Source: a bacterium BRH_c32 (GTDB lineage: Bacteria > Bacteroidota > Ignavibacteria > Ignavibacteriales > Melioribacteraceae). From it: DNA of 64,000 nucleotides. Of this stretch, positions 25,696-34,426 are shown one piece after another. The stretch's first letter is position 1, and every line of letters begins with the position of its first letter. A model generated the notes under the pieces. That model was not told the DNA's origin, made no database searches, and saw nothing but the letters and a program-made list of their open reading frames with translations. The DNA is taken from the NCBI GenBank assembly GCA_001516025.1, contig LOEU01000015.1:118836-182835 (forward strand), given 5' to 3'. The position numbers and the translations under genes were made by a program.

Positions 25696-26880
25696 TTAAA
25701 TAAATTTCCCTCTAAGCGCATCGGTCGGTTTTAGTTTTGTGATTCGTCTTGTTGGGAGATAGCTTACAATGGAAGTAACTGTTAATACCAATAAAATTGT
25801 ACCTATAATTAATAAGGCAGTAAATTCGGGATAAATTCTATCTCCGAGCGCAAAACCGAAACTATCGGTGGATGCGGGCAGACCATAACCAACTTTAGCT
25901 AAATACCAAACTAATGGTCCGCCATAGAGCATAGCAGCAAATGCGGCAAGCACTGCATGCATCGATCCTTCGAGAGTAAATAATTTTATTAAAGTAGATC
26001 GAGTCATCCCAAGAGCCATAAGTGTCCCCATCTCTTTACGTCTACGAAATATTGATAATATCTGTGTATCAAATATTGCAAGCATTGCAAGAAACAGAAG
26101 AACGAAATAAAAAATACTCGCTCCGGCACTTTTTGTAGTAGCTAATGATCTTAAATCCGCCAATAGAAAATCTAAATTTTTAAATTCCCAACCGGATAGA
26201 TTTTTTGTGAATTGTGAATTTTGTTTTAAGACAATCAACGTAGCTTCACCGGGCATTACAGTCATTTCTCTCATCTTATCCAATGGGATCCATATCTGCC
26301 CGTTATCGATTTCAGAGACTTCTGTATTTATTACTTCTACTACCTTCACTTCATCAGCATCAAAAGTTCCTTTGGCATCCCGCCACCTGATAGTAACGAA
26401 ATCTCCTTTTTTCAGTCCGCTGCTCTTAGCCATTCTACCCCCGATTAATGCAGGGATAAATCCGTTTTGATTATTTAGAAAATGAGTGGGGATTGCTAAT
26501 ATCTTTTGATTGGGGTCAATTCCTTTTATTAAAATATTTTGCATTCTACCATTTGGATAGATTGAACCTTGGTTAATAAGAATTGAAGCAGCATCGTTGT
26601 TCTTAATTAAACCGCTAATTTCATTTGGTATTTTAGCGTGTGAATCATCCAAAGAAAGCGGATCATAAGGGTCATATAATTCATGCCAATATTGACCGCC
26701 TCCATATTGCACTTTTATTGTAGAGGCTTCCATCTGGTTATTCATACCCGCATAAAGTCCCTGCATAAAAATTATTGCTACATAAGAGAAGGATAACGCA
26801 ATAACGTTAAGCCAAGTTCTAAGACCGGCTCCAAGTAAATTCTTTATGGCTAATTTTATAATTAACATAATTTCTCTCAT
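25696..26880 (-). CDS. ABC permease, FtsX/MacB type (first subunit)
   Basis: A 394-residue permease with the same layout as its neighbour: helix near 18-40, a periplasmic domain to about 255, then three helices. SIFRRRKEMGTLMALGMTRSTLIKLFTLEG is the conserved coupling region. Its start overlaps the stop of the ATPase gene (ATGA), so the two are coupled. Two unequal permeases and one ATPase give a LolCDE-like heterodimer. Confidence 0.88.
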   Translation of the reverse strand: MREIMLIIKLAIKNLLGAGLRTWLNVIALSFSYVAIIFMQGLYAGMNNQMEASTIKVQYGGGQYWHELYDPYDPLSLDDSHAKIPNEISGLIKNNDAASILINQGSIYPNGRMQNILIKGIDPNQKILAIPTHFLNNQNGFIPALIGGRMAKSSGLKKGDFVTIRWRDAKGTFDADEVKVVEVINTEVSEIDNGQIWIPLDKMREMTVMPGEATLIVLKQNSQFTKNLSGWEFKNLDFLLADLRSLATTKSAGASIFYFVLLFLAMLAIFDTQILSIFRRRKEMGTLMALGMTRSTLIKLFTLEGSMHAVLAAFAAMLYGGPLVWYLAKVGYGLPASTDSFGFALGDRIYPEFTALLIIGTILLVLTVTSIVSYLPTRRITKLKPTDALRGKFI

Positions 26881-27590
26881 TGATTATTAAGTGAAATATT
26901 CTCATCTCTTTGAACATATCCATCGTTCAAAGTAATTTTTCTTTTTAGATACTTCATTACTTTTTCATCATGAGTAGCAAAAATAAATGTGGTATCAAGT
27001 TCCTCATTTAGCTTAACCATAGTTTCCATAATATTATGTGAATTTTTTGCATCAAGATTTGCGGTCGGTTCATCAGCCAAAATGAGTTCCGGTTTTTTAA
27101 CTACTGCGCGAGCGATTGCCACTCTTTGGCTTTGTCCGCCCGATAGTTGTGATGGTTTAGAATCTTTACGGTCAGCTAGCCCCACCCATTCGAGAGCTTG
27201 CATTACTAATTCTATTCTTTTAGCAGGTGGAATATCTTGGAGCAAAAGAGGAAACTCTACGTTCTCATAAACCGTATATACAGGGAGCAGATTAAAAGTT
27301 TGGAAAATAAAACCGATATGATTATTACGAAGTTTCGCGGCATCTTGATGTGATAGAGTTTCAATTTTATTTCCTAAAACTTCTGCGCTACCTTCTGTCG
27401 GTGAATCCAATGAACCGATTATATTCAGCAACGTAGTTTTTCCCGAACCGCTCGGACCCACTAAACCAACAAATTCACCCTTGTTTATAGTTATATTAAT
27501 ATTATCTAAAGCTACTAATACAGTCGGACCCATTGGATATTTCTTATATAATTTTTCTGTTCTTATTAAAAATGAATTACTCATTTCCAC
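26877..27590 (-). CDS. ABC ATPase, LolD/MacB type
   Basis: A 237-residue nucleotide-binding subunit. Walker A GLVGPSGSGKTTLL (near residue 43), Q-loop FIFQTFNLLPVYTVYENV, signature LSGGQSQRVAIARA, Walker B ELILADEPTANLD and H-loop FATHD are all intact. The Q-loop wording is typical of the LolD/MacB/FtsE group. It energises the two downstream permeases. Confidence 0.93.
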   Translation of the reverse strand: MEMSNSFLIRTEKLYKKYPMGPTVLVALDNINITINKGEFVGLVGPSGSGKTTLLNIIGSLDSPTEGSAEVLGNKIETLSHQDAAKLRNNHIGFIFQTFNLLPVYTVYENVEFPLLLQDIPPAKRIELVMQALEWVGLADRKDSKPSQLSGGQSQRVAIARAVVKKPELILADEPTANLDAKNSHNIMETMVKLNEELDTTFIFATHDEKVMKYLKRKITLNDGYVQRDENISLNNQ

Positions 27591-27616
27591 CTCTTTTATA
27601 TTTCTTTATAATTTTT

Positions 27617-28786
27617 TTAATGGTTAAAAACTACCATAATCTGAACCCCGTTTCCCGCTAAAGCATTTCCACTTTGTGTTTGATTTAGTTTTGCATTATC
27701 GGGATTTAAAAACCCTATAAAATAGATCATCCAATTATCATAAGTGCGCTGCCAATTAAAGGTGAAATAATTTTCTTTGCTAGTCCAATCGCGATAAAAA
27801 AATGCAGAAACATTATCAAATAAACCAACCGGATAATCTGCCGAAACACCTGCAAAATTAGAACCGTCACCTTTGCCCAATAGTTTTTCTGAATTTTCTG
27901 TATTGAAAAATTCGGAGAGCATGTGAAGACCATTCCCGACTGGAAAAGTATAGTCCGCTCCAAGTGTTATCATTCTCTGATGTTTTAAAGACAATATTTC
28001 GGTTTTTCTATTTATGAATGCTGCTTCAATCCATACGCCAATTTCTATATCCCATTTACCATCGAATGCGAAACGATTTTCTTCAAAACTGTGCTTGTTT
28101 GATAAGGGATATGATAAAGGGAATAGAGATTGTTCTGCTTGACGGTGATTATAAGTAAGTCCGGCTTCGCCGGTAAGGAAGGGGGATTGTATTCGTCCGC
28201 CAAATTCTATGCTTTTTTTCTTTGTTGGAAAAATCTCCCACCCTTTTAAGTCATTATTTCCGTAAAGACCCCAGAGCCAAATATTTGAATTGTTATTAGA
28301 ATAGTAACGGGCGAGAAGACCATAGACACCATCAGTAAATTTGAGCGGGTCGCGTGGGTCAACCTTGTCAAACAAAATTAAAGGGCGAAATAATGTAGCC
28401 GAACCAAAATTAATTTTTTGCAGACCCGCTCTTAATTCAAAATGATTAGTAGAAATTCTTAAAGACGATCTGTATAGTTTTAATTTCGCTTGGGAATCAT
28501 TAATTTCCCTATTATTAAAATCACTAGCTATAAAAGAATTTAATGATAATTCTGCTTCCAAAAATAAATTATTTGATATCTGTTTATCGATTAAAATATC
28601 TGGAAGATATCTTACTCCCGCTTGAGATATGAAAGACCTTTCGGGAATACTAATAATCCAAGCCGAAGCCTGCCCTTGCAGACTGAACCTAAATGAATCA
28701 TACTGGGAATAAGTCGAAGGAAAGGGGGCTAGAATGAGCAGGCTAAATATGGCTATAATTCTTTTTATCATTAAGAAATATTTCAA
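27617..28786 (-). CDS. Outer-membrane barrel protein of ABC/LolA-like cassette
   Basis: A 389-residue protein beginning at a TTG (28786) or at an ATG five codons later (MIKRIIAIFSLLILAPF), with a signal peptide ending near STYSQ. The rest alternates in barrel fashion: YRSSLRISTNHFELRAGLQKINFG and FGGRIQSPFLTGEAGLTYN are typical strands. No family is recognised with certainty; DUF1302-like porins occur in similar cassettes. First gene of the run that continues with the ATPase (26-base gap), two permeases and the LolA-like protein, so it could be the outer-membrane end of an export path. Confidence 0.7.
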   Translation of the reverse strand: MKYFLMIKRIIAIFSLLILAPFPSTYSQYDSFRFSLQGQASAWIISIPERSFISQAGVRYLPDILIDKQISNNLFLEAELSLNSFIASDFNNREINDSQAKLKLYRSSLRISTNHFELRAGLQKINFGSATLFRPLILFDKVDPRDPLKFTDGVYGLLARYYSNNNSNIWLWGLYGNNDLKGWEIFPTKKKSIEFGGRIQSPFLTGEAGLTYNHRQAEQSLFPLSYPLSNKHSFEENRFAFDGKWDIEIGVWIEAAFINRKTEILSLKHQRMITLGADYTFPVGNGLHMLSEFFNTENSEKLLGKGDGSNFAGVSADYPVGLFDNVSAFFYRDWTSKENYFTFNWQRTYDNWMIYFIGFLNPDNAKLNQTQSGNALAGNGVQIMVVFNH

Positions 28787-28929
28787 CGTATTTTCACTTC
28801 TACAAAGATTATATTTATAAATTTATACATCATATTATTAATAGACAAATCTAAATTTGCGAAAAGTAATTATAGAATTTTGTTGAACATTTATTTAGAA
28901 CTGTATGAATAATGAATAGATGAGGAAGT

Positions 28930-28962
28930 AAGAATCCCTTTCTATATTTGAAAGGGATTCTT
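28930..28962 (-). terminator. Terminator after DUF1761 gene
   Basis: AAGAATCCCTTTC and GAAAGGGATTCTT form a perfect 13-bp stem with a 7-base loop, 30 bases after the stop at 28993. It separates the DUF1761/MFS pair from the ABC cassette downstream. The T-run after it is weak. Confidence 0.7.
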
Positions 28963-28992
28963 ATAAAATAAGATGAAAACAGCAATTATTAA

Positions 28993-29400
28993 TTATCGCC
29001 AAGCACCGAGAATTAGTCCGATAAGAGTAAAATAGACGGTTATATAACCACCATTAATAAGAATATATTTCCATGAACGCCCCTCGAACAAAGCAATAAC
29101 AGCAAATATTAAAGCAGCCCAACCGAACCCTGCTAAAAATCCGGCAGTTGCTCCCCACGCCATATTGGTTTTCGCATCACCTAAGAAAAAAGCCATATTG
29201 TAACTCATGATTAATGCGAAAACAAAGGTAAACGAATAGGTGATTGCAGGATTGACTTTCTTTAAATCCTCATCCGTAAAATTGTTTTCCTTCTTCCATC
29301 CTTTATAAAATAATAATGGTGAATACCAAAGACCGCCTAATACTAGGCTAAGAATGGCACATACAAATACTGCGAGATGATTTATATACATGTTTTCCAT
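28993..29400 (-). CDS. Small membrane protein, DUF1761 family
   Basis: A 135-residue protein with about four hydrophobic helices (LAVFVCAILSLVLGGLWYSP, ITYSFTFVFALIMSYNMAFF, WGATAGFLAGFGWAALIFAV, YITVYFTLIGLILGAW). GLWYSPLLFYKGW after helix 1 is characteristic of DUF1761. I chose the ATG at 29400 because GGGGAG stands ten bases upstream; the longer frame to 29550 would add 50 residues without membrane character and overlap the MFS gene. Function is unknown for the family. Confidence 0.82.
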   Translation of the reverse strand: MENMYINHLAVFVCAILSLVLGGLWYSPLLFYKGWKKENNFTDEDLKKVNPAITYSFTFVFALIMSYNMAFFLGDAKTNMAWGATAGFLAGFGWAALIFAVIALFEGRSWKYILINGGYITVYFTLIGLILGAWR

Positions 29401-29494
29401 TTTAATGCACTCCCCTTTTTGGTAATGTTTAATATAAAGATATTCGCTCTTATTTTCATTAATTTTTATGGCTTTAAAAAAATACCGGGATACA

Positions 29495-30730
29495 TTACTT
29501 CGATATGTCAGATTCCGATTTCCATAATGTGCGGAAGAAGATTGCTGCAATTATAATTGCAGCAATTCCTTGAGCAAAGATTGTCTCGGATGTTCCGACA
29601 TAATGAGAGATGCTCCCTATCATTAGAGCACCAATCGGTTGCATTCCAAAAAATGCCATTGCATAATAACTCATTATTCTTCCTCGCATCTCTTTGGTCG
29701 ATGAAGTCTGTAAAATTGTATTTGTGATAGTACCTAAAGACATCATCCCGAATCCCGATACCGTAGCAAAAATAAGTGCAAAGAAGATATTTTGAGTCTG
29801 AGAGAATAAAATCAAACCAAGTCCAAAAATCAGTATAGCAAAAAATAATACTTTACGAAGATTCACTTCGTGCTTTAGTGACGCAAGGAATATCGCTCCG
29901 ATTATTCCCCCAATTCCGGAAGCACTAAAAAGATAACCATAAGTGGAAGCATTCCCATGAAGGGACATTTTTGCTACTATCGGCAGCAAGGTAACATAAG
30001 GTATTACGAAAAAACTGGTGAAGCTCAAAAGTAATACAATCGCTCCAATCGAAGGAGCGGATTTCAAGTAAGTAATCCCTTCCTTTAATCCTTCGATTAC
30101 TTTCTTTGTTCGTTCCTGTGGAATATATTTTGGCAGTCGCATCATTAGTAATGAAACTATTACTGCAACAAAACTAAGAGCATTAATCAAAAAACAAACG
30201 CCTGCACCAAATACCTCTAATACAATCCCTGCTATTGCCGGACCAACTAATTTAGCAACCTGCACCATAGATGAATTTAGAGCAATAGCGTTTCCCAGAT
30301 CCTCTTTGTTTTCGACCATATCCTGTACTAATGATTGCCGTGCGGGAACATCAAACGCATTTATGATCCCAAGTATCACGCTTAATAAAAGTATCTCCGG
30401 TACTGAGTATTTTGTAAAGACAATTATAATGGTTAATAATATTGCTTGAATCATTGATGCTATTTGAGTTATAAGCAAAACTTTGTATCTGCTATAACGA
30501 TCGGCAACCGTTCCACCGAGAAGTGAAAATAAAAATGTTGGGAACTGAATTGCAAATACAGATAGTCCTAAAATAAATGCTGAATGAGTCTGGATATAGA
30601 TCACCCAATAAACAGCCGTGCGCTGCATCCATGTACCCATAAGCGAAAAAGATTGCCCTGAAAAAAACAATCGATAATTCCGACTTCTGAATGCCTTAAA
30701 TGTATTTATGCTTAATAACTTATCCATCAA
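29495..30730 (-). CDS. MFS exporter (MFS_3, EntS-like)
   Basis: A 411-residue membrane carrier with about twelve helices. FRSRNYRLFFSGQSFSLMGTWMQRTAVYW at the N-terminus and GGTVADRYSRYKVLLITQ after helix 2 are typical of the MFS_3 group that exports siderophores, macrolides or drugs; DVPARQSLVQDMV is another hallmark. Transcribed away from the plus-strand envelope genes, with 239 bases between. Substrate not predictable. Confidence 0.88.
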   Translation of the reverse strand: MMDKLLSINTFKAFRSRNYRLFFSGQSFSLMGTWMQRTAVYWVIYIQTHSAFILGLSVFAIQFPTFLFSLLGGTVADRYSRYKVLLITQIASMIQAILLTIIIVFTKYSVPEILLLSVILGIINAFDVPARQSLVQDMVENKEDLGNAIALNSSMVQVAKLVGPAIAGIVLEVFGAGVCFLINALSFVAVIVSLLMMRLPKYIPQERTKKVIEGLKEGITYLKSAPSIGAIVLLLSFTSFFVIPYVTLLPIVAKMSLHGNASTYGYLFSASGIGGIIGAIFLASLKHEVNLRKVLFFAILIFGLGLILFSQTQNIFFALIFATVSGFGMMSLGTITNTILQTSSTKEMRGRIMSYYAMAFFGMQPIGALMIGSISHYVGTSETIFAQGIAAIIIAAIFFRTLWKSESDISK

Positions 30731-30796
30731 GAATAATCACCGTTATTTTTACAAATTTACTCTAAATAAGAGCCCAATTTCTACCATATTATTCGA

Positions 30797-30815
30797 TGTA
30801 GTTGTTATTACTACA
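30797..30815. promoter_or_regulatory. Inverted repeat in divergent intergenic region
   Basis: TGTAGT and ACTACA (with flanking A and T extending each arm by one base) surround a 7-base spacer between the divergent MFS and envelope genes. Its position suits an operator, but no regulator is encoded nearby and short repeats are frequent in AT-rich DNA. Confidence 0.25.
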
Positions 30816-30969
30816 TAAACCGGTAAGATATAACCTCATAGCTACTACTCTAATTTTTACAATTAAAGCATTACTTGCGCTCTACCTTATCAGACTTACT
30901 TTAGCTTAATTTTACACCAGTAAGAAAGAGAAGTATTAATAAATTTTTAAATAAGGAGTGAGTGAAGCT

Positions 30970-31461
30970 ATGAAAAAATATTTTATATTTTTGTTTTTAG
31001 TGGGAGTAATGTTTTCGACACCTTTATCTGCACAGAATAGAGGATTTGGAATGGGTTTAATGTTAGGCGAACCAACAGGTTTGAGTGCAAAGGCATGGAC
31101 CTCTCCAATTAATGCAGTTGATTTTGGTCTTGGAGTAGGATTAGGCGGTGATAGAATTAAATACAAAGGAATATATGACAATGGTAGCAGAGTCCATTTC
31201 CACATGGATTATCTATGGCATTCATTTAGAGCAATTGGTTCAACCGGACGCGTTCCTTTATACTATGGAATAGGTGCAAGATTTAATAGCGGCGGTGGAT
31301 ATGAGAGCTCTCTGGGTATTAGAGGAGTAATTGGTTTTGAGTGGTTCCCGGATAATACAAGTTTAGATATTTTCTTTGAAGCTGTACCTGTATTCCAAGT
31401 AACACCACTTACAGGATTAGGCATGGATGCAGCAGTGGGTATTAGATATTTCTTTGAATAA
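30970..31461 (+). CDS. Small outer-membrane beta-barrel protein
   Basis: A 163-residue protein with signal peptide MKKYFIFLFLVGVMFSTPLSAQ, then about eight amphipathic strands (FGMGLMLGEPTGLSAKAW, VDFGLGVGLGG, VHFHMDYLWHSF, YYGIGARFNSGGG) ending in AAVGIRYFFE. This resembles short barrels of the BAPKO_0422 kind. I start at the ATG at 30970; the GTG at 30958 overlaps its own AAGGAG ribosome-binding site. It forms a two-gene unit with the OmpA lipoprotein, 29 bases downstream. Confidence 0.8.
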   Translation: MKKYFIFLFLVGVMFSTPLSAQNRGFGMGLMLGEPTGLSAKAWTSPINAVDFGLGVGLGGDRIKYKGIYDNGSRVHFHMDYLWHSFRAIGSTGRVPLYYGIGARFNSGGGYESSLGIRGVIGFEWFPDNTSLDIFFEAVPVFQVTPLTGLGMDAAVGIRYFFE

Positions 31462-31490
31462 AAATTATAAATTATATAGGGGATAAATAT

Positions 31491-32168
31491 ATGAAGATCA
31501 TAAAAGGATTTTTGTTGTCGTTTGTTATTATTATACCAATGTTAATCACGGGATGTAATGCAAGCAATGCGGTTAAAGGCGGAGCTATCGGAGGAGCAGC
31601 AGGTGGAGTTGTTGGCGGAGTAATAGGTAAGCAGTTTGGTAATACTACTATTGGTGCAATTGCAGGTGCAGCACTCGGAGGTACTGCCGGCGTTCTTATC
31701 GGTAAACACATGGATAAGCAAGCCGAAGAATTAAAAAAAGAAGTTGAAAATGCAAAGGTAGAAAGAGTAGGCGAAGGTATCAAAGTAACCTTTGATTCAG
31801 GAATATTATTCAGAACTAACGAATATGCATTAGAGCCTAATGCAAAAAAGAACGTTGCTACATTAGCAGATATTCTTAAAAAATATCCTGATTCAAATAT
31901 TATGGTAGTTGGTTATACGGATTCTGATGGAAGTGAAGATTACAATAAAACTCTTTCAGAAAAGAGAGCAAGTTCAGTAGCTGATTATGCAATTCTTAAT
32001 GGAGTAAGTTCTTCAAGGATAAATGTAATTGGATTAGGCGAAACAGAATTTGTGGCATCTAACGAAACTGATGCAGGAAAGCGACAAAATAGAAGAGTGG
32101 AAATCGCTATCTATGCTAATGAAAAATTAAAAGAACTTGCAAAAGATAATGAGCTAAAAATTAATTAA
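31491..32168 (+). CDS. OmpA-family lipoprotein with glycine-zipper
   Basis: A 225-residue envelope lipoprotein. The lipobox LITGC places the lipidated cysteine at residue 22. A glycine-zipper segment (about 28-75, GGAIGGAAGGVVGGVIG and AIAGAALGGTAGVLIG) precedes an OmpA peptidoglycan-binding domain (about 92-212) with VVGYTDSDGSEDYNKTLSEKRA and RQNRRVEIAI. This is the YiaD-like architecture that ties the outer membrane to the cell wall. Ribosome-binding site AGGGGA. Confidence 0.92.
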   Translation: MKIIKGFLLSFVIIIPMLITGCNASNAVKGGAIGGAAGGVVGGVIGKQFGNTTIGAIAGAALGGTAGVLIGKHMDKQAEELKKEVENAKVERVGEGIKVTFDSGILFRTNEYALEPNAKKNVATLADILKKYPDSNIMVVGYTDSDGSEDYNKTLSEKRASSVADYAILNGVSSSRINVIGLGETEFVASNETDAGKRQNRRVEIAIYANEKLKELAKDNELKIN

Positions 32169-32183
32169 AGGTACATCACTCTA

Positions 32184-32248
32184 AATTGTTGGTTCCCTTT
32201 GAATACAATCAAAGTTTGTGACCCCTAATTCATTGGGAACTGACAATT
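32184..32248. terminator. Structured convergent intergenic region, probable bidirectional terminator
   Basis: AATTGTTGGTTCCC pairs with GGGAACTGACAATT (12 of 14 positions), and between them CTTTGA/TCAAAG forms an inner hairpin (32197-32214). The OmpA gene (plus) and the lyase gene (minus) converge here, so it could end transcription from both sides. No long T-run follows. Confidence 0.35.
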
Positions 32249-32387
32249 GTTATTAAATCAACTTACCTACCCTTTAGAACATATCATACCTAGACTAAAC
32301 TTCAAACAATGTTAGCGCATATTTGTAATTTGCAACTAAAACACATATTATCACTTTAATCTATATATACATATTCTCTTTTCAATA

Positions 32388-34352
32388 TTAATGAATATTA
32401 AAAGAAAATAATTTCTCATCACTGACCTTAGCGATAGATATTGTCATCGTTATTCTCTCTCCGTTTTCATCTATTAGTTCAATTTTACAAATATCGTTTT
32501 CGATTTTTTGTTCTAATTTAATTTTTTCAATATCAGATTCATCATTAATCGCTTTTATTAAATAAGTAGAGTGGAATGAACCATTATTATTCAATTGATA
32601 AATAGAAGTTGGAGTCATTACGTTTTTTGCATGACTTCCGAAATAGTTTTCTTCAATTCTTAATATGGGCTGTTCGTTTTCAGAAACGGGAATCAGTGTG
32701 AGATAGTCTCCCGAATCGATTAATAATCTATTAGTATCTTTATAAGGCGAAACTTTTATATCCGAATATCTAAATATAGTTTCATAATTATGTTCATAAT
32801 CGCATTCAAAATAATCATGGATAAGAAGATACTTATCTAAAACGAGTGCTACATCGCGAGTCCATTTAACGCCTGAATTTATTGCTTCATTTTCAGGTGA
32901 AACCATTCTGATAAAAATATATTTAAGTGTAACAGCAAAATTTTTAATTTTATTATCGGTATATCTTTTAGCTGCCCATTGAACGTCTTTAAGAGAGGTA
33001 AGAAAATCAATCTTACCATCGATAAGTACGGTATTATGTGCCTCAGATCTTCTATACCAATCAACTAGTAATGGATTATCATAATTACAGCATCCGCTAT
33101 CTACAAATATCGGTTTTTTATTATACCAAAAATTAACAGCTAATCTACCGGCATGATCATGCGCCCCGATCAATTTCGCAGCATATAGATTTACGTACCA
33201 AGATTCTTTTACATTATTTTTGGAGCGCATTACTGCAAATTCAGAATCGCTAAGCAGAGCTGAATTTGGAGCATCAGGTAAATTCTTTTTCGCAATAATA
33301 TCAATTAATGTTGCCAGTACATAACGAGAATCTTGTTCGTAAGAATCATTAATAGGGGGGACTGTTTCATCCGGCTGTTTAATTATCGATAAATAGCGAT
33401 ACATCTTCTTTAGTAATGGGAGAATCTGTTCTGCTTCAGCGATATTATTTGATTTATATAGTAAATAAGCATCACGGAATACAGAAGTCATAAATGGATA
33501 ATATCCAAACATCTGTTCAACGTTTCCGCCATCTTCATAGAATGCTTTATCTGCATGATGATTAATAATTCTTATTCCTGTTTGTAAGAGTTCCGGTGAT
33601 TCAGGTAAAGATGGGAATAATATTGCAAGATAGAGAATAGCTAGAGCACCGTGCGATTGATGATTAAATTCATTTAATTCCTTCTTGCCAAAATCTTTTA
33701 TTAATATCTTAGCATGCTGCCCTTGAAGATCGTAAATAATTTTTTTATCGGATTCCGATAATCCATCCTTAGATAAATAATAACACCAAGAGAGATTAAT
33801 CGATCTCCATGCCACCTGCATGTCGAACCAGTTATATCGAGATTTAGAAGGACCTTCCATTGGATTTTCTTTTATCCAATTTTTTAATAAGTCCATCATG
33901 AATTGTAAATATTTATTATCCTTCTCGATATAATAAAGTCTTGCGAATGAAGGCAGATAATAAAAGCGATTAAACCAAACACTTTTTTCTAATTCTGTCT
34001 TTTCAAAGATAGCCCAATCATTTGGCGTTCCTAAGTGCTTATCAAGAAATTCTTGATTGATCATTTTAGTTATTTCTCTATCATCTTCAGTCCCAAGGAA
34101 TTCCATTTGAATAAATTTACCCCCTTGGTCCTTAGGGATAAAATCACCTAGATTATACTCTTTAGCATATTTATAGAACGGGAAATGACCTTCATTAGCA
34201 GGGAAATTATTAAAGCGTTTTTCTAATGAATTTAATAAAGGTTCTGCATTAAGGACTGAAGAAAAGAGTGAACCGGAAAGAATCACACCTGTTCCAAGAA
34301 CTGATTTCTCTAAAAAATTTCTTCTCGATATGTTATCATATTTTTCTTTCAT
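32388..34352 (-). CDS. Tat-exported heparinase II/III-fold lyase
   Basis: A 654-residue protein whose N-terminus MKEKYDNISRRNFLEKSV is a twin-arginine signal (Arg10-Arg11), unlike the Sec signals of other enzymes here; no lipobox follows. The alpha/alpha part carries EFNHQSHGALAILY with an Asn-His pair, and the beta part carries LIGAHDHAGRLAVNFWYNKK and RRSEAHNTVLIDG, the C-terminal hallmark of heparinase II/III proteins. It is the last gene of locus 2. Neighbouring hexosaminidases and NagA suggest a glycosaminoglycan-like substrate (heparan, hyaluronan or chondroitin type). Candidate families are PL12, PL15 or PL35; not decided. Folding before export suggests a bound metal or an early-folding domain. 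Confidence 0.82.
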   Translation of the reverse strand: MKEKYDNISRRNFLEKSVLGTGVILSGSLFSSVLNAEPLLNSLEKRFNNFPANEGHFPFYKYAKEYNLGDFIPKDQGGKFIQMEFLGTEDDREITKMINQEFLDKHLGTPNDWAIFEKTELEKSVWFNRFYYLPSFARLYYIEKDNKYLQFMMDLLKNWIKENPMEGPSKSRYNWFDMQVAWRSINLSWCYYLSKDGLSESDKKIIYDLQGQHAKILIKDFGKKELNEFNHQSHGALAILYLAILFPSLPESPELLQTGIRIINHHADKAFYEDGGNVEQMFGYYPFMTSVFRDAYLLYKSNNIAEAEQILPLLKKMYRYLSIIKQPDETVPPINDSYEQDSRYVLATLIDIIAKKNLPDAPNSALLSDSEFAVMRSKNNVKESWYVNLYAAKLIGAHDHAGRLAVNFWYNKKPIFVDSGCCNYDNPLLVDWYRRSEAHNTVLIDGKIDFLTSLKDVQWAAKRYTDNKIKNFAVTLKYIFIRMVSPENEAINSGVKWTRDVALVLDKYLLIHDYFECDYEHNYETIFRYSDIKVSPYKDTNRLLIDSGDYLTLIPVSENEQPILRIEENYFGSHAKNVMTPTSIYQLNNNGSFHSTYLIKAINDESDIEKIKLEQKIENDICKIELIDENGERITMTISIAKVSDEKLFSFNIH

Positions 34353-34426
34353 AGTTTACCTTAATTACTAATCCTTAATGCAAATGGGATTCCGAATGAA
34401 ACCCCTAATGAGATTCTAAGAAACAT

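Noticed and set aside
29401..29550. N-terminal extension of the DUF1761 protein
   Set aside because: It overlaps the MFS gene, lacks hydrophobic character, and the ATG at 29400 has GGGGAG at a normal distance.
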